64,000 nt of DNA from Marinobacter adhaerens HP15. Its GTDB lineage: Bacteria; Pseudomonadota; Gammaproteobacteria; Pseudomonadales; Oleiphilaceae. Within the stretch, counting starts at the first letter, position 1. Each line of letters starts with the position of its first letter. Shown piece after piece: positions 19,614-35,269 of the stretch. Under the pieces are notes generated by a model. That model searched no databases and was not told the origin of the DNA. It saw nothing but the letters and a program-made list of their open reading frames with translations. A program made the translations under genes and the position numbers. The stretch is from assembly GCF_000166295.1 (NCBI RefSeq), contig NC_017506.1:1302001-1366000 (forward strand), given 5' to 3'.

Positions 19614-20302
19614 TCCGGGTTGTGCTCACGGATATCGAAGGCACCACCAGCTCTATTTCGTTTGTGCACGATGTCCTGTTTCCCTATGCCAGCGAGCACC
19701 TGCCGCGTTTTGTCCGTGAACAGCATCAGGACAGCCCGGCTGTGTCTGAGCAACTGGACGCAGTGGCCGAGGTTTCAGGCGTTGCGCGTGAGGATGTCGA
19801 AGGGCTGATCCAAGTGCTTGAAACCTGGATCAGGGAAGACCGCAAGGAAACCTCTCTTAAGACGCTGCAGGGCATGGTCTGGGAGCAGGGATATCAGCAG
19901 GGAGAGCTGAAAGGTCACATCTATGCTGACGCAGCCGACTACCTTCAACGCTGGCATGATCGGGGGCTGCGTTTGTTCGTATATTCATCAGGTTCGGTGA
20001 AAGCCCAGAAGCTGATTTTCGGTTTTACCACGGAAGGCGATTTTACGCCGTTTTTCTCGGGCTATTTCGATACCCGTATCGGTGGCAAGAAAGAGGCCGT
20101 TTCATACCGGAATATTCTGTCTGAGTTGGGCGTCGAGGCCTGCACGGTGCTGTTCCTGTCTGATGTGGAAGCTGAACTGGAGGCAGCCGAGGAAGCCGGC
20201 ATGCAAACTGCCTGGCTTGTTCGCGAGGGAGATCTGCCGAAAACCGAACGTTTCGTTGCCCGTGATTTTGCGGAGGTCGATACCCTGCTGCAAAAGCGCT
20301 AG
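19610..20302 (+). CDS. mtnC: Enolase-phosphatase E1 of methionine salvage
   Basis: 230 residues of HAD-superfamily type. Motif I is LTDIEGTTSSISFVHDVLFPY, motif II is VYSSGSVKAQKL, and motif IV is LFLSDVEAELEAAEEAG, all characteristic of the bifunctional 2,3-diketo-5-methylthiopentyl-1-phosphate enolase-phosphatase. It makes the acireductone used by MtnD. It is the last gene of the mtnB-mtnD-mtnC run, starting at an ATGA overlap. Confidence 0.96.
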   Translation: MIRVVLTDIEGTTSSISFVHDVLFPYASEHLPRFVREQHQDSPAVSEQLDAVAEVSGVAREDVEGLIQVLETWIREDRKETSLKTLQGMVWEQGYQQGELKGHIYADAADYLQRWHDRGLRLFVYSSGSVKAQKLIFGFTTEGDFTPFFSGYFDTRIGGKKEAVSYRNILSELGVEACTVLFLSDVEAELEAAEEAGMQTAWLVREGDLPKTERFVARDFAEVDTLLQKR

Positions 20303-20338
20303 GCCCGGGGCTTTTTAACGCCATCGCAGGAGGAATGA

Positions 20339-21394
20339 ATGCCCGGAACCGGAATTTGCAGAATCTTTGCGCCGGTTCTCGCCGTGCTTATTGCCGGTTG
20401 CGACCCGTTCTCGGATGCGCGTCCCATGATGGACGAGTATGTGGAGCGGGTGGCCCGCGTGTTGGAAGCCGATCCCGAGTTTTCTGACATTCCCTCCGCC
20501 AGCCAGCTTCCCCGCCGCCGTGACCGTGTGCTGACCATGCCCGAACTGGACATGGGAATGCTCGATTTTCTATCGCTCTACGGCTGTGAACTCCAGTACG
20601 TTGTTGGTGAGAAAAACTCGGTGATGGGGCGGGTTATGCAACCCCTGAACCGCCTTCGTTATGAAATCCGGTTTATCGAAGCGGCCAGGGACTGTCTGCC
20701 GGATATAGAAGATGAAGAATTTGCCGAAGAGCTTGCCGGTGGTATCGACAGCAAGCTTGAATCCCTGCCCATTGCTATCTGGAATGCCACCTGGGGCGTC
20801 GAAGAAATCGAAAAGCTGTTTACCCTGGCCAAGGGCTACTATCCCGTCGCGCCAGAGGGCAATCCGGTGTCTGATCTCGCCCTTGATATCGACAGCCTGA
20901 ACGCAGCAGTGGCCCGTTTGTACTCTGAAGATCTGGCCGTTTCCCTCGACTTTGCCGGCGACGTTCATCAGCGCTGGCAGGCAGAATACCGCGCCGGTCA
21001 GTTGATCAACAGCGCGCTTCTTCTGACTGCAAGGCTGAAGGACGGGACGAATTTGCTCAAGCAGAGAATTGAAGGCAAGCCTCTGTGTATTAACGGCCAG
21101 CTGAACAACCAGTCGGATATTGTTCAGAGTATGTTTTTCAGTGTTTATATCGAAAAGATCCAACCCTATGTGAGCACTGTGACCCAGGGACGGGTGGCGC
21201 TCATCGAGCCGTTCGAGCAGTTGGCGGAAATGCAGCGGGCGGTTATGCCAGAAAGTTTCGCCGGCTGGTATGAGCGGCATCTCTCACAGGGCGCCGAGGC
21301 CAGCCTGTGGCGGGAACTGGACGTGGCCATGATGGCCCACACCAAAGCCTGGCAGGAATTACTGGGCCAGTGCGGATTGCGCCCGGGAGCCTGA
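20339..21394 (+). CDS. DUF3080 family lipoprotein
   Basis: 351 residues from an ATG preceded by AGGAGG at about 20328-20333. A signal peptide ends in the lipobox LIAGC (Cys about 21). The rest is mostly helical and soluble, with conserved-looking segments such as LSLYGCELQYVVGEKNS and LNRLRYEIRFIEAARDCL that I associate with DUF3080. It is likely an outer-membrane-anchored periplasmic protein of unknown function. It lies 36 bases after mtnC and is convergent with the GspE-like gene, with only 7 bases between the stop codons. Confidence 0.82.
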   Translation: MPGTGICRIFAPVLAVLIAGCDPFSDARPMMDEYVERVARVLEADPEFSDIPSASQLPRRRDRVLTMPELDMGMLDFLSLYGCELQYVVGEKNSVMGRVMQPLNRLRYEIRFIEAARDCLPDIEDEEFAEELAGGIDSKLESLPIAIWNATWGVEEIEKLFTLAKGYYPVAPEGNPVSDLALDIDSLNAAVARLYSEDLAVSLDFAGDVHQRWQAEYRAGQLINSALLLTARLKDGTNLLKQRIEGKPLCINGQLNNQSDIVQSMFFSVYIEKIQPYVSTVTQGRVALIEPFEQLAEMQRAVMPESFAGWYERHLSQGAEASLWRELDVAMMAHTKAWQELLGQCGLRPGA

Positions 21395-21401
21395 CCCTCA
21401 T

Positions 21402-23219
21402 TCAGCGCTGGCTTTCCGGCGTCACCCTCAGAATCTCTTCCATCGTTGTCTGGCCGGCGGCCACTTTCTGTGCACCACTCAAGCGCAGGGATTTCATGCC
21501 TTCCTTGTAGGCATCCAGCCTGAGCTGCTCCAGCTCGCAATGATCGGTGATCTGTCGTAGCAATGCGCCAGACAGCGTCATAATTTCATAAACCCCTGCG
21601 CGGCCAAGATACCCTGTGTTCCGGCATTCCAGGCAACCCACGGGCTGATAGAACTGCTTTGGAACCGGCGCTTTCCAGGGCCGGGTGAGGGTCTGCCACG
21701 CCTGTTCGTCCGCGGGCCCGGGCGCCTTGCAATGGGGGCACAGAGTTCGGGCAAGCCGTTGTGCCATCACGCCCAGTACCGTGGCCCGAATCAGGTAAGG
21801 CGGAATGCCCAGTTCCATCATTCGGGTGATTGCACTCGGGGCGTCATTGGTATGCAGGGTCGATAGCACCAGGTGGCCTGTCAGGGCAGCCTGCACGGCC
21901 ATTTCCGCCGTTTCCAGGTCGCGGATCTCGCCGATCATGATGATATCCGGGTCCTGACGCAGCAGCGCCCTTACGCCGGCTGCAAAGGTCAGGTCGATAT
22001 TGGTCTGAACCTGCATCTGGTTGAACGCCGGCTCCACCATTTCGATGGGATCCTCGATGGTGCAGACGTTCAGCTCGGGCGATGCAATCTGTTTCAGGGT
22101 CGAATACAGGGTCGTGGTCTTGCCGGAGCCAGTGGGCCCGGTGACAAGGACGATGCCGTGTGGGCGGGATGTGATTTCCTGCCAGCGCTGGCGGTCTTCC
22201 TTGCCGAATCCCAGTTGCTCGTAGGACTTCAAAAGCACGTCTGGATCAAAGATCCGCATGACCATCTTTTCGCCAAAGGCAGTCGGCATGGTGGCCAGAC
22301 GCAGTTCCACCTCCCGGTTGTCGGGTTTGCGGGTCTTGATGCGACCGTCCTGGGGGCGGCGTTTCTCTGCCACATTCAGGCGACCCAGGATCTTGAGGCG
22401 ACTGGTCACCGCCACGCCTACATGCTCGGGGAATTCATAAACGTTGTGCAGCACGCCGTCGATCCGGAACCGGACCTGGGTGACCGTGCGGCGGGGCTCG
22501 ATGTGAATATCCGAGGCACGCTGGTCAAAGGCGTACTGAAGCAACCAATCGACAATCTTGACGACGTGCTGGTCATTGGCGTCCGGGTGTTCGCTGGCGC
22601 CAAGATCGAGCAGCTGCTCGAAATTCTGGTTGCCGGCAACACCTGGGCCCTGGCTGCCGCTGGCCTTGCTGACGGAATTGGCGAGCTGGTAGAACTCTAC
22701 TGTGTACCGGCGGATATCCTCGGGATTGGCGACAACGCGCCGGATATCCTTGCGAACGGCCTGTTGAAGGTTCTGCACCCAATCGCTCTTGAAAGGTTCT
22801 GTGCTGGCGATCAGCACCTCATCGGCGCCGATCTCAACGGCCAGGATGCCATGGCGCTGCGCAAAGGCGTAAGACATCACCCGGGCAATGGCGGGTGTGT
22901 CGATCTTGAGGGGATCAATATGGTAGTAGGGTTGCCCCGCCCAGTCGGCCAGCCAGTGAGTCAGCCGATCCAGATCCAGGGTGCGACTGCTCTTCTGGCT
23001 GGTCAGCGCGGCAATCGCCACCAGTTCCAGCGGGTGGCGCCTGCCTTTCTGTCCGTCGCCGGTTGCCGCGCCCAGGTTGGCCGACAACACCCGCTCTGCG
23101 TCTTCCTGGCTGATTTCCCCGCTGGTAACAAGCGCGGTGCAGACATCTCTCAGGGTCAGGGTACTTCTGGGCGGCGCGGGTGGCCGCTGCACCGTTCCGG
23201 AGTTGCTCGTGTCAGCCAT
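21402..23219 (-). CDS. Orphan GspE/PilB-family secretion ATPase
   Basis: 605 residues. An N-terminal MshEN-like domain precedes the ATPase core with Walker A GPTGSGKTTTLYS, an Asp box, Walker B DPDIIMIGEIRD and a His box (TGHLVLSTLHTND). A zinc site follows (CPHCKAPG and CLECRNTGYLGR). This is the complete set for a type II secretion or type IV pilus assembly ATPase. No inner-membrane platform, pseudopilin or secretin gene is nearby, so its partner machine is not known from this window. It is the last gene of the arsC-wrbA-DUF2069 run. Confidence 0.92.
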   Translation of the reverse strand: MADTSNSGTVQRPPAPPRSTLTLRDVCTALVTSGEISQEDAERVLSANLGAATGDGQKGRRHPLELVAIAALTSQKSSRTLDLDRLTHWLADWAGQPYYHIDPLKIDTPAIARVMSYAFAQRHGILAVEIGADEVLIASTEPFKSDWVQNLQQAVRKDIRRVVANPEDIRRYTVEFYQLANSVSKASGSQGPGVAGNQNFEQLLDLGASEHPDANDQHVVKIVDWLLQYAFDQRASDIHIEPRRTVTQVRFRIDGVLHNVYEFPEHVGVAVTSRLKILGRLNVAEKRRPQDGRIKTRKPDNREVELRLATMPTAFGEKMVMRIFDPDVLLKSYEQLGFGKEDRQRWQEITSRPHGIVLVTGPTGSGKTTTLYSTLKQIASPELNVCTIEDPIEMVEPAFNQMQVQTNIDLTFAAGVRALLRQDPDIIMIGEIRDLETAEMAVQAALTGHLVLSTLHTNDAPSAITRMMELGIPPYLIRATVLGVMAQRLARTLCPHCKAPGPADEQAWQTLTRPWKAPVPKQFYQPVGCLECRNTGYLGRAGVYEIMTLSGALLRQITDHCELEQLRLDAYKEGMKSLRLSGAQKVAAGQTTMEEILRVTPESQR

Positions 23220-23239
23220 AGAGGGTCAGTTCCAGGTCT

Positions 23240-23611
23240 TCAGGGTGTGTTTCCGTCTGCCACCGGCCGGTTCACCTTCAGGTGAATCATGGCAACAGTG
23301 AACAACAGGAAGGTCAGTACCGTCAAAATGACCGGCCCCGGGGCGCCTTCGCTCAGCCATGCCGAAACAACGGCCTGAGTGAAGTAGAAGATCACCACGA
23401 AGGACATCCAGATATAGCCCCGATTGTGACCGCGAAAGACCGTGACCGCAAAGGGCAGAAGCGGGACCAGTTTCACCGCCAGCATCAGGGGTATTGAAAC
23501 ACCCTCGACGGGAGCCGGGTAGAACGTGGTAATCAGCAGGGTGGCAAGCACGCCGATGTAAAGGGCGATCGTCGCCCGCACAGTGACGCGGGCCTTCGGG
23601 TTGTTCAGCAT
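23240..23611 (-). CDS. DUF2069 family membrane protein
   Basis: 123 residues with four hydrophobic segments (about 14-31, 42-58, 68-86 and 93-110). The central HNRGYIWMSFVVIFYFTQ segment is typical of DUF2069 proteins. In Pseudomonas this family is encoded beside wrbA, as it is here. It is predicted to lie in the inner membrane; function unknown. It lies between wrbA (58-base gap) and the GspE-like gene (20-base gap) on the same strand. Confidence 0.85.
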   Translation of the reverse strand: MLNNPKARVTVRATIALYIGVLATLLITTFYPAPVEGVSIPLMLAVKLVPLLPFAVTVFRGHNRGYIWMSFVVIFYFTQAVVSAWLSEGAPGPVILTVLTFLLFTVAMIHLKVNRPVADGNTP

Positions 23612-23668
23612 AGTGTGTTCCGGAATCGATAAGTGTAGAGCAAAGTACGTCCTGCGCCCGGTCGCGTA

Positions 23669-24671
<1,003 letters not shown>

Positions 24672-24739
24672 CTTCGTGCCTGATTGTCTGAATGGAGTCC
24701 ACGATTTCTGTGGCCGGTAGTCTAACAGGAGGTTTTCCA

Positions 24740-25207
24740 GTGCAGTACCCTGATTCTGTCCGTAGGCGTTCCGGCCTGCATGTTCTGGCCGTGGCGCTGC
24801 TCATTCTGGCGATGTCCGGCTGCCAGAAAATCGAGCTAGAGCGGGCAGAAGGCACAAAACTGAACTGGGACACCTTGCGCGGCCAGTGGGTGTTGGTTAA
24901 CTACTGGGCGGAATGGTGCAAACCGTGCCTCGAAGAAATTCCCGAGCTCAATGAGCTGGACAAGGCGCCCGACATTACCGTACTCGCCGTCAATTTTGAT
25001 GGGGTGCGGGGCGACGCATTGGTCGAACTGGGCGAGCGTATGGGCATTGAATTTACCATGCTGGCGGACGATCCAGGGCCGGGGTTCGGCTGGAAGTTAC
25101 CGGTCGCGCTGCCTGCCACTTTTCTGGTTAATCCGGGCGGCGATCTGGTAGAGACCCGTTTTGGACCCCAGACCGAAGAAGAACTCCGGGCCGTGATCGG
25201 CGGTTGA
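24740..25207 (+). CDS. TlpA-like thiol:disulfide protein, lipoprotein
   Basis: 155 residues from a GTG at 24740 preceded by a near-perfect AGGAGG at 24727-24732; an upstream ATG at 24692 lacks this. The signal peptide ends in the lipobox MSGC. The thioredoxin fold has the active site WCKPC in VNYWAEWCKPCLEEIPEL and the cis-Pro loop ALPATFLVNPGG. It is likely a membrane-tethered periplasmic reductase of the TlpA/ResA type. Its substrate is unknown; cytochrome c maturation genes are not nearby. It is divergent from arsC. Confidence 0.92.
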   Translation: MQYPDSVRRRSGLHVLAVALLILAMSGCQKIELERAEGTKLNWDTLRGQWVLVNYWAEWCKPCLEEIPELNELDKAPDITVLAVNFDGVRGDALVELGERMGIEFTMLADDPGPGFGWKLPVALPATFLVNPGGDLVETRFGPQTEEELRAVIGG

Positions 25208-25252
25208 GCCGGCCGCCCCAACTGAATTACACAGCAGGAATAACCTGACGTT

Positions 25253-28200
25253 ATGTCGCAGACTTTTGTACACCTCCGCGTCCATTCCGAATACTCCATG
25301 GTGGATGGCCTGGTCAGGGTTAAACCGCTGATAAAGCGCGTTGCCGAGCTGGGCATGCCGGCTGTTGGCCTGACCGAGCAATCCAACATGTGCTCGCTGG
25401 TTCGCTTTTACAAGGCGGCCATGGGCGCGGGCGTCAAACCCATCATTGGCGCCGATCTGTGGCTGGAAAATCCGGACGAGCCCGAGAATCCGTTCCGCAT
25501 CACGCTGTTGGCGCGAGATAACGACGGTTATCTCAACCTCACCGAAATCATTTCCCTGGGGTATACCGAGGGGCAGCGGTTTGGCAAGCCGATCATCCAG
25601 CGCAAATGGCTTGAGGCTCGGCCGAACGGTTTGATTGCGCTCTCTGGTTCGAGAATGGGCGATGTGGGCAAGGCTTTGATGGCGGGCAAACCGGAACTGG
25701 CCCGCGAGCGCGCCCGTTACTGGATGGATTTGTACCCGGATAGCTACTACCTCGAGTTACAGCGCACCGGTCGTCCAGGAGACGAAGACTGCCTGCACCT
25801 GAGTGTTGAGCTGGCCGGTGCTCTTGGCCTTCCGGTGGTTGCCACTAACGATGTGCACTTCCTGGAGGCGGAAGACTTTGAGGCTCACGAGGCCAGGGTC
25901 TGTATCGGTGAGAGTCGTACCCTGGATGATCCGCGCCGTGATCGCCGGTTCAGTGACCAGCAGTACCTGCGCAGCGCCGATGAGATGATCGAGCTGTTCA
26001 GCGACATCCCGGAAGCAATCGAGAACACCGTGGAGATTGCCCGGCGTTGCTCGGTGAAGGTTCGGATGGGTGAGTATTTCCTGCCCAATTACCCGATTCC
26101 CGATGGCATGACCATGGACGACTATTTCCGAAAGGTCTCCGAGGAGGGGCTGGAAGAGCGGCTGGCCAAGACCCTCAGCAAGGACGATCCGGAATACGAT
26201 GCCAAACGCGAGGCCTACTACAAGCGCCTGAACTTCGAGCTGGATATCATCATCCAGATGGGGTTCCCGGGCTACTTCCTGATCGTGATGGACTTCATCA
26301 AGTGGGCCAAGAACAACGGTGTGCCCGTGGGGCCAGGCCGGGGTTCCGGTGCCGGCTCGCTGGTGGCCTACGCCCAGCTGATCACTGACCTGGATCCACT
26401 AGAATATGACCTGCTGTTCGAGCGGTTCCTGAACCCGGAACGGGTTTCCATGCCCGACTTTGACGTCGACTTTTGCATGGAGGGCCGGGACCGGGTGATC
26501 GAATACACCGCCCAGAAATACGGACGAGAGGCGGTGTCGCAGATCATTACCTTCGGCACCATGGCCGCGAAGGCGGTTGTGCGGGATGTTGCCCGGGTGC
26601 AGGGCAAATCCTATGGCCTGGCCGACAAGCTGTCCAAAATGATCCCGTTCGAGCCGGGCATGACCCTGGAGAAGGCTCTGGAGCAGGAGCCACAGCTGGT
26701 CGAGTTTCTCGAGAACGACGAGGAAGCCCAGGAAATCTGGGAAATGGCCCTGAAGCTCGAGGGCGTGTGCAGGAACGCCGGTAAACACGCCGGCGGCGTG
26801 GTGATCGCGCCTACCAAGATCACCGATTTTTCGCCCCTGTACTGCGACGACGAGGGCGGAAGCCTGGTGACCCAGTTTGACAAAGGCGACGTGGAAGACG
26901 CCGGCCTGGTGAAGTTCGACTTCCTGGGCCTGCGGACGCTCACGATCATCAAGTGGGCGCTGAACATGATCAATCCGCGCCGGGAAAAGAAGGGCATGCA
27001 GCCGCTCGACATCAACGAGATTCCGCTGGATGACGTGCCCTCGTTCGACATGCTCAAGAAAGCGGAAACCACGGCGGTGTTCCAGCTGGAATCCCGGGGC
27101 ATGAAAGACCTGATTCGCCGTCTCCAACCGGACTCCCTCGAAGACATGATCGCCCTCGTGGCCCTGTTCCGGCCGGGGCCGCTGCAATCGGGCATGGTGG
27201 ACGACTTTATCGACCGTAAGCACGGCCGCCAACCCATGTCCTTCCCGCATCCGGATTACCAGTATGAAGGCCTGAAGCCGGTTCTGGAGCCCACCTACGG
27301 GGTTATCCTGTACCAGGAGCAGGTCATGCAGATCGCCCAGGTGATGGCCGGTTATACCCTTGGTAATGCGGACATGCTGCGACGCGCCATGGGTAAGAAA
27401 AAGCCCGAGGAAATGGCCAAGCAGAAGCAGTTTTTCCTGGATGGCTGTGAGCAGAACGGGATCAACACGACCCTGGCCGAAAACATCTTTGACCTGGTAG
27501 AGAAGTTTGCCGGCTACGGCTTCAACAAATCCCACTCCGCCGCCTATGCACTGGTGTCCTACCAGACACTCTGGCTGAAAGCCCATTACCCGGCAGAGTT
27601 CATGGCCGCGGTACTGACTGCCGATATGCAGAACACCGACAAGGTGGTCACGCTGGTGGAAGAGTGCCGGAACATGAAGCTGGATCTTCTGGTACCTGAC
27701 GTCAGCCGCTCGGAATACACCTTTACCGTTAACGACGAAGGCCAGATTGTGTATGGCCTCGGTGCTATCAAAGGCCTGGGCGAGGGCCCGATCCAGAGCA
27801 TCGTGGAAGGTCGTGGCGATGGCGAGCCTTTCCAGGATATCTTCGATTTCTGCCGGCGGGTTGATCTCAAGAAGGTCAACAAGCGGGCCATGGAAGCGCT
27901 GATCCGCTCTGGCGCCATGGACAAGCTTGGCGCGAGCCGTGCCCAGCTGATGGCCAGCATTGACAAGGCCGTGCAGCAGGCCGACCAGCAATCCCGTAAC
28001 GAATCCGTTGGCATGATGGATATGTTCGGTGAAATGCTCGAGGCGGGCGATGGTGGCGATCCTTACGAGGACGTGGCCGGTGTGCGCGAGTGGCCCGAGA
28101 AGCAACGGCTGAAAGGTGAGAAAGACACGCTGGGGCTGTACCTGACCGGCCACCCTTTTGATGAGTATGAGAAAGAGGTTCGGCGGTTTGTCCGCTCCTC

Positions 28201-28735
28201 CATTGCCGATCTGAAGCCGAACAAGTCTCCCCAGCGGGTCGCGGGGCTGGTGGTTGCGCAGCGCACCATGAAAACCCGCACCGGCTCCACCATGTGTTTC
28301 ATTACTCTGGATGACAGGAGCGCGCGGATAGAGGCGACCCTGTTCTCGGAAGCCTTCTTTGAGAACCGGGAATTGTTGCAGTCAGATCAGGTGATTGTCG
28401 TGGAAGGGCAGGTTAGCCACGACGACTATTCCGGCCAGATGAAGATGCGGGTGAGCTCGGTGATGGATGTCGCGAGCGCTCGTCAGCAGTTTAGCCGCGG
28501 GTTGAAGCTCAACCTGCACGCCGATCAGCTGCAGAACGGACTGCTGGAGAAACTGGACACCACCCTGAGGCCGTTCCGCTGTGATGGCAGTCCGGTCTGG
28601 ATTGAGTACAGCAGCCCCGAGGCGTCCACCCGGATCGAGCTGGGTGAATCCTGGCGGGTGCAGCCGGATGACAACCTGCTACTGGAGCTCCGTTACCTCG
28701 TAGGCGACCAGTCGGTAGAACTGGTCTATGATTGA
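25253..28735 (+). CDS. dnaE: DNA polymerase III alpha subunit
   Basis: 1160 residues, the same length as E. coli DnaE. The N-terminal PHP domain begins [15 protein letters not shown]. The polymerase active site has [13 protein letters not shown] (two catalytic Asp) and the third Asp in [25 protein letters not shown] is also typical. The C-terminal part carries an OB domain ([24 protein letters not shown]) and the tau-binding region. It is the catalytic subunit of the replicative polymerase. It starts 45 bases after the TlpA-like gene and is followed by accA, a common proteobacterial order. Confidence 0.98.
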   Translation: MSQTFVHLRVHSEYSMVDGLVRVKPLIKRVAELGMPAVGLTEQSNMCSLVRFYKAAMGAGVKPIIGADLWLENPDEPENPFRITLLARDNDGYLNLTEIISLGYTEGQRFGKPIIQRKWLEARPNGLIALSGSRMGDVGKALMAGKPELARERARYWMDLYPDSYYLELQRTGRPGDEDCLHLSVELAGALGLPVVATNDVHFLEAEDFEAHEARVCIGESRTLDDPRRDRRFSDQQYLRSADEMIELFSDIPEAIENTVEIARRCSVKVRMGEYFLPNYPIPDGMTMDDYFRKVSEEGLEERLAKTLSKDDPEYDAKREAYYKRLNFELDIIIQMGFPGYFLIVMDFIKWAKNNGVPVGPGRGSGAGSLVAYAQLITDLDPLEYDLLFERFLNPERVSMPDFDVDFCMEGRDRVIEYTAQKYGREAVSQIITFGTMAAKAVVRDVARVQGKSYGLADKLSKMIPFEPGMTLEKALEQEPQLVEFLENDEEAQEIWEMALKLEGVCRNAGKHAGGVVIAPTKITDFSPLYCDDEGGSLVTQFDKGDVEDAGLVKFDFLGLRTLTIIKWALNMINPRREKKGMQPLDINEIPLDDVPSFDMLKKAETTAVFQLESRGMKDLIRRLQPDSLEDMIALVALFRPGPLQSGMVDDFIDRKHGRQPMSFPHPDYQYEGLKPVLEPTYGVILYQEQVMQIAQVMAGYTLGNADMLRRAMGKKKPEEMAKQKQFFLDGCEQNGINTTLAENIFDLVEKFAGYGFNKSHSAAYALVSYQTLWLKAHYPAEFMAAVLTADMQNTDKVVTLVEECRNMKLDLLVPDVSRSEYTFTVNDEGQIVYGLGAIKGLGEGPIQSIVEGRGDGEPFQDIFDFCRRVDLKKVNKRAMEALIRSGAMDKLGASRAQLMASIDKAVQQADQQSRNESVGMMDMFGEMLEAGDGGDPYEDVAGVREWPEKQRLKGEKDTLGLYLTGHPFDEYEKEVRRFVRSSIADLKPNKSPQRVAGLVVAQRTMKTRTGSTMCFITLDDRSARIEATLFSEAFFENRELLQSDQVIVVEGQVSHDDYSGQMKMRVSSVMDVASARQQFSRGLKLNLHADQLQNGLLEKLDTTLRPFRCDGSPVWIEYSSPEASTRIELGESWRVQPDDNLLLELRYLVGDQSVELVYD

Positions 28736-28764
28736 GTAAGCTGAAAATTAAAAGTTTGTCAGAT

Positions 28765-28791
28765 AGCGGACTCATACCAATGTCCGCTTTA
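28765..28791 (+). terminator. Weak candidate terminator between dnaE and accA
   Basis: AGCGGAC and GTCCGCT form a 7-bp stem with a 10-base loop followed by only TTT. This is too weak to be sure, and dnaE-accA read-through is plausible. Confidence 0.3.
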
Positions 28792-28874
28792 GCCACTGAC
28801 CGGGCGCTGCTATCTTTGTGTAAATTCTGGTTTGGCGGAGCATTTTCCCGCCTGGCAAAAAATGATGGAACATC

Positions 28875-29828
28875 ATGAACCCTAACTATCTGGATTTCGA
28901 ACAGCCAATCGCCGACCTGGAAGCCAAGATTGAAGAGCTTCGGATGGTTGGCAATGACACCGACATCAATATCACCGACGAGATCACCCGGCTGAAGAAA
29001 AAAAGCGTCAGCCTCACAGAGAGCATTTTCTCCGATCTCAAGCCCTGGGACGTTGCCCGACTGGCTCGCCATCCCCGCAGGCCCTACACCCTGGACTACA
29101 TCGAATCCATGTTTGAGGATTTCGATGAACTGCACGGTGATCGCCGTTATGCAGACGACCTGGCGATCGTAGGGGGTACTGCCCGGCTGGACGACAAGCC
29201 GGTAATGGTGATTGGTCATCAGAAGGGCCGGGAAGTGCGGGACAAGGTAAAGCGCAACTTTGGTATGCCGCGCCCTGAGGGCTATCGCAAGGCCCTGCGC
29301 CTGATGGAAATGGCCGAGCGGTTCAAGATGCCCATTCTCACGTTCATCGACACGCCGGGTGCCTATCCTGGCATTGGTGCGGAAGAGCGTGGGCAGAGTG
29401 AGGCCATTGCCTTCAACCTGGCCGTGATGTCCCGCCTCAAGACACCCATTATCTCCACAGTGATCGGTGAGGGCGGTTCCGGTGGCGCGTTGGCCATCGG
29501 TGTCTGTGACCAGCTGAACATGCTGCAGTATTCCACCTACGCGGTGATTTCCCCAGAGGGCTGTGCGTCGATCCTCTGGAAAAGTGCCGAATACGCTGCC
29601 CAGGCGGCGGAGGCCATGGGTGTTACGGCTGACCGGCTCAAAGATCTGGGGCTGGCGGATAACGTGGTAACCGAGCCCCTCGGCGGTGCTCACCGCAACC
29701 CTGAAAAAATGTCGGAATCCCTCAAAGAGGTTCTGGCGAAAGGCGTCGCTGAGCTCAGCCGCCTGCCACTGGATGAGCTGGTATCCCGCCGCTACGAGCG
29801 GCTGACCCGCTATGACACCGGGCGCTGA
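28875..29828 (+). CDS. accA: Acetyl-CoA carboxylase carboxyltransferase subunit alpha
   Basis: 317 residues, usual for the family. It begins [19 protein letters not shown], and the crotonase-fold acyl-CoA-binding segment [16 protein letters not shown] lies in the second half. With AccD it transfers the carboxyl group from carboxybiotin to acetyl-CoA to give malonyl-CoA, the first step of fatty acid synthesis. Its last 17 bases overlap the start of tilS. Confidence 0.98.
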   Translation: MNPNYLDFEQPIADLEAKIEELRMVGNDTDINITDEITRLKKKSVSLTESIFSDLKPWDVARLARHPRRPYTLDYIESMFEDFDELHGDRRYADDLAIVGGTARLDDKPVMVIGHQKGREVRDKVKRNFGMPRPEGYRKALRLMEMAERFKMPILTFIDTPGAYPGIGAEERGQSEAIAFNLAVMSRLKTPIISTVIGEGGSGGALAIGVCDQLNMLQYSTYAVISPEGCASILWKSAEYAAQAAEAMGVTADRLKDLGLADNVVTEPLGGAHRNPEKMSESLKEVLAKGVAELSRLPLDELVSRRYERLTRYDTGR

Positions 29829-31161
29829 GCCCGGTTCAGGATTCCGCTGGCCGGAGGCCCTGTGTGCCCCGGTCAGAGAACTCCCCGATCACACCCGTCT
29901 TTGGGTCGCCCTGAGCGGCGGCCTCGATTCCACCCTGTTATTGCACCTGGCAGCCCACTGCCATGGCTGTTCCGGCGCTGTCCGGGCGATCCATATCAAT
30001 CATCAGCTTCAACCCAATGCATCGGATACCGAGTCGTTTTGTCGCGGTGAATGTGAGCGACTTGGCGTGCCGCTTGTGGTTGAGCGGGTAACCGTCGATG
30101 GTGGCCGTAGCTCGGGTGCGGGTATAGAGGAAGCCGCCCGCAAGGCCCGCTATGCCGCCCTCGAGGCGCTGGTCGGGAAGGGCGACCTGGTCTTGATGGC
30201 TCACCATGGGGATGACCAGGCGGAAACCGTTCTGTTCCGGATGCTCAGGGGCAGCGGTGTGGCCGGGCTGGCGGGCATGCCGGCCAGTCGTGAGCTGGGC
30301 ACCGCGACCCTCGTCCGGCCCCTGCTCGGGTTTGAGAGGGCCGAACTCGAGCGCTGGGCCCGGGTCGCTGGCCTGTCATGGGTTGATGACCCCAGCAATA
30401 CCGACCAGCGATTTGACCGGAATTTCCTCCGTCACACTGTGTTGCCGCTCTTGCGGGATCGCTGGCCGGGGTTGAATCGCAGGCTGCGGCACACGGCGGA
30501 ATCCTGTGGCGAGAGCGAAGCGCTGAACCGTAAGCTGGCCGCTTTGCAGTGGCAGGCAATCGGCGGCGACCGGGACCGTCTCCCCGTTGATGGCCTGAAA
30601 ACACTGCCTCTGGCGGAGCAGAAGAATCTGGTCCGTTGGTGGGCACGGGAACGCGGGTTTCATGCGCCCACCCCTGGTGACTGGCAGCAGGTCATTCGGG
30701 ACCTGCTGTTTGCCGCAGAGGATCGGGAGCCGGAGTTCCGGTCCGACGGTTTCAGTCTGCGACGTTTCCAGGGTGATCTTTGCCTGGTTCCCGACCGCGG
30801 CCCTTTACCGGACGCTCCGGTCGATCTCGAGCCGGGGGAGGGCGTGGCGTGGGGAGAGTGGTCCCTCAGGTTGGAATCTGTCGTTACCCCGGAACAGTCG
30901 TTGCCGCCAATACGGATATTTACGAGGCAGGGTGGCGAGCGGGTCCGTTTCCGTCCCGATGGACCGTCCCGTTCGCTCAAGAAATGGCTGCAGGAAGTCG
31001 GCGTTCCACCCTGGGAAAGAACCCGTCTGCCGCTGGTTTTCGCGGGTTCCGGGGACGCAGCAGAGCTCATTGCCATTGGCGATTTATGGTGTTCTGAACA
31101 ATACTCGGGAGGCGCCCATGCCGCCGGTTGGCGGCTGGTCGTAGAGCGGGAATGTGATTGA
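29812..31161 (+). CDS. tilS: tRNA(Ile)-lysidine synthase
   Basis: 449 residues. The PP-loop ATP-binding motif is [15 protein letters not shown] near residue 40, followed by [20 protein letters not shown] and [16 protein letters not shown], typical of TilS. The C-terminal domain is the substrate tRNA-binding TilS_C type ([20 protein letters not shown]). It converts C34 of the AUA-decoding tRNA to lysidine. The ATG at 29812 overlaps accA by 17 bases; a later start would shorten the N terminus, but the overlap looks real since coding continues smoothly. Confidence 0.96.
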   Translation: MTPGAEPGSGFRWPEALCAPVRELPDHTRLWVALSGGLDSTLLLHLAAHCHGCSGAVRAIHINHQLQPNASDTESFCRGECERLGVPLVVERVTVDGGRSSGAGIEEAARKARYAALEALVGKGDLVLMAHHGDDQAETVLFRMLRGSGVAGLAGMPASRELGTATLVRPLLGFERAELERWARVAGLSWVDDPSNTDQRFDRNFLRHTVLPLLRDRWPGLNRRLRHTAESCGESEALNRKLAALQWQAIGGDRDRLPVDGLKTLPLAEQKNLVRWWARERGFHAPTPGDWQQVIRDLLFAAEDREPEFRSDGFSLRRFQGDLCLVPDRGPLPDAPVDLEPGEGVAWGEWSLRLESVVTPEQSLPPIRIFTRQGGERVRFRPDGPSRSLKKWLQEVGVPPWERTRLPLVFAGSGDAAELIAIGDLWCSEQYSGGAHAAGWRLVVERECD

Positions 31162-31206
31162 GTCAATGGGGCCTTTCTGGTAGTCTGGCGTCCCATCTTG
31201 AGATGA

Positions 31207-33725
<2,519 letters not shown>

Positions 33726-33758
33726 TTGGCGGTGTTGGCGTTTTACGCGGACTATGGG

Positions 33759-33808
33759 AGCGAGCGGGAACGGCCCTGCGAAGATTTAGAGGGCCGTTCC
33801 CTCTCGCT
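33759..33808. repeat. Near-perfect long hairpin between kdsA and eno
   Basis: Arms 33759-33777 and 33790-33808 are 19 bases each and pair with a single mismatch (AGCGAGCGGGAACGGCCCT against AGCGAGAGGGAACGGCCCT), with a 12-base loop. There is no T tract, so it is not a standard terminator. It lies in the kdsA-eno gap about 40 bases before the eno start codon. Confidence 0.8.
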
Positions 33809-33831
33809 CTGACTCCCGAATTTGAACATGA

Positions 33832-35145
<1,314 letters not shown>

Positions 35146-35203
35146 TCGACTGATCCCACCGGTTCTGGCAGAGTGTCTGGCCGGTAATTGGCGAAAAACT
35201 GTT

Positions 35204-35249
35204 AAGGCCATCGTGTTCTGGGCGAAATTCCGGACATGATGGCCTTTTT
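35204..35249 (+). terminator. Rho-independent terminator after eno
   Basis: AAGGCCATCGTGT and ACATGATGGCCTT form a long stem with one G-U pair, extended by TCTGG/CCGG near the loop, followed by TTTTT. It lies about 58 bases after the eno stop. Confidence 0.85.
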
Positions 35250-35269
35250 GTACAGGCAGTTAGAAGAAT

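Noticed and set aside
26399..28153. Long open frame on the minus strand opposite dnaE
   Set aside because: dnaE is unmistakable on the plus strand; the antisense frame is a by-product of codon bias with no recognisable domain.
28509..29693. Minus-strand open frame opposite the dnaE end and accA
   Set aside because: accA is clear on the plus strand and the frame shows no family features.
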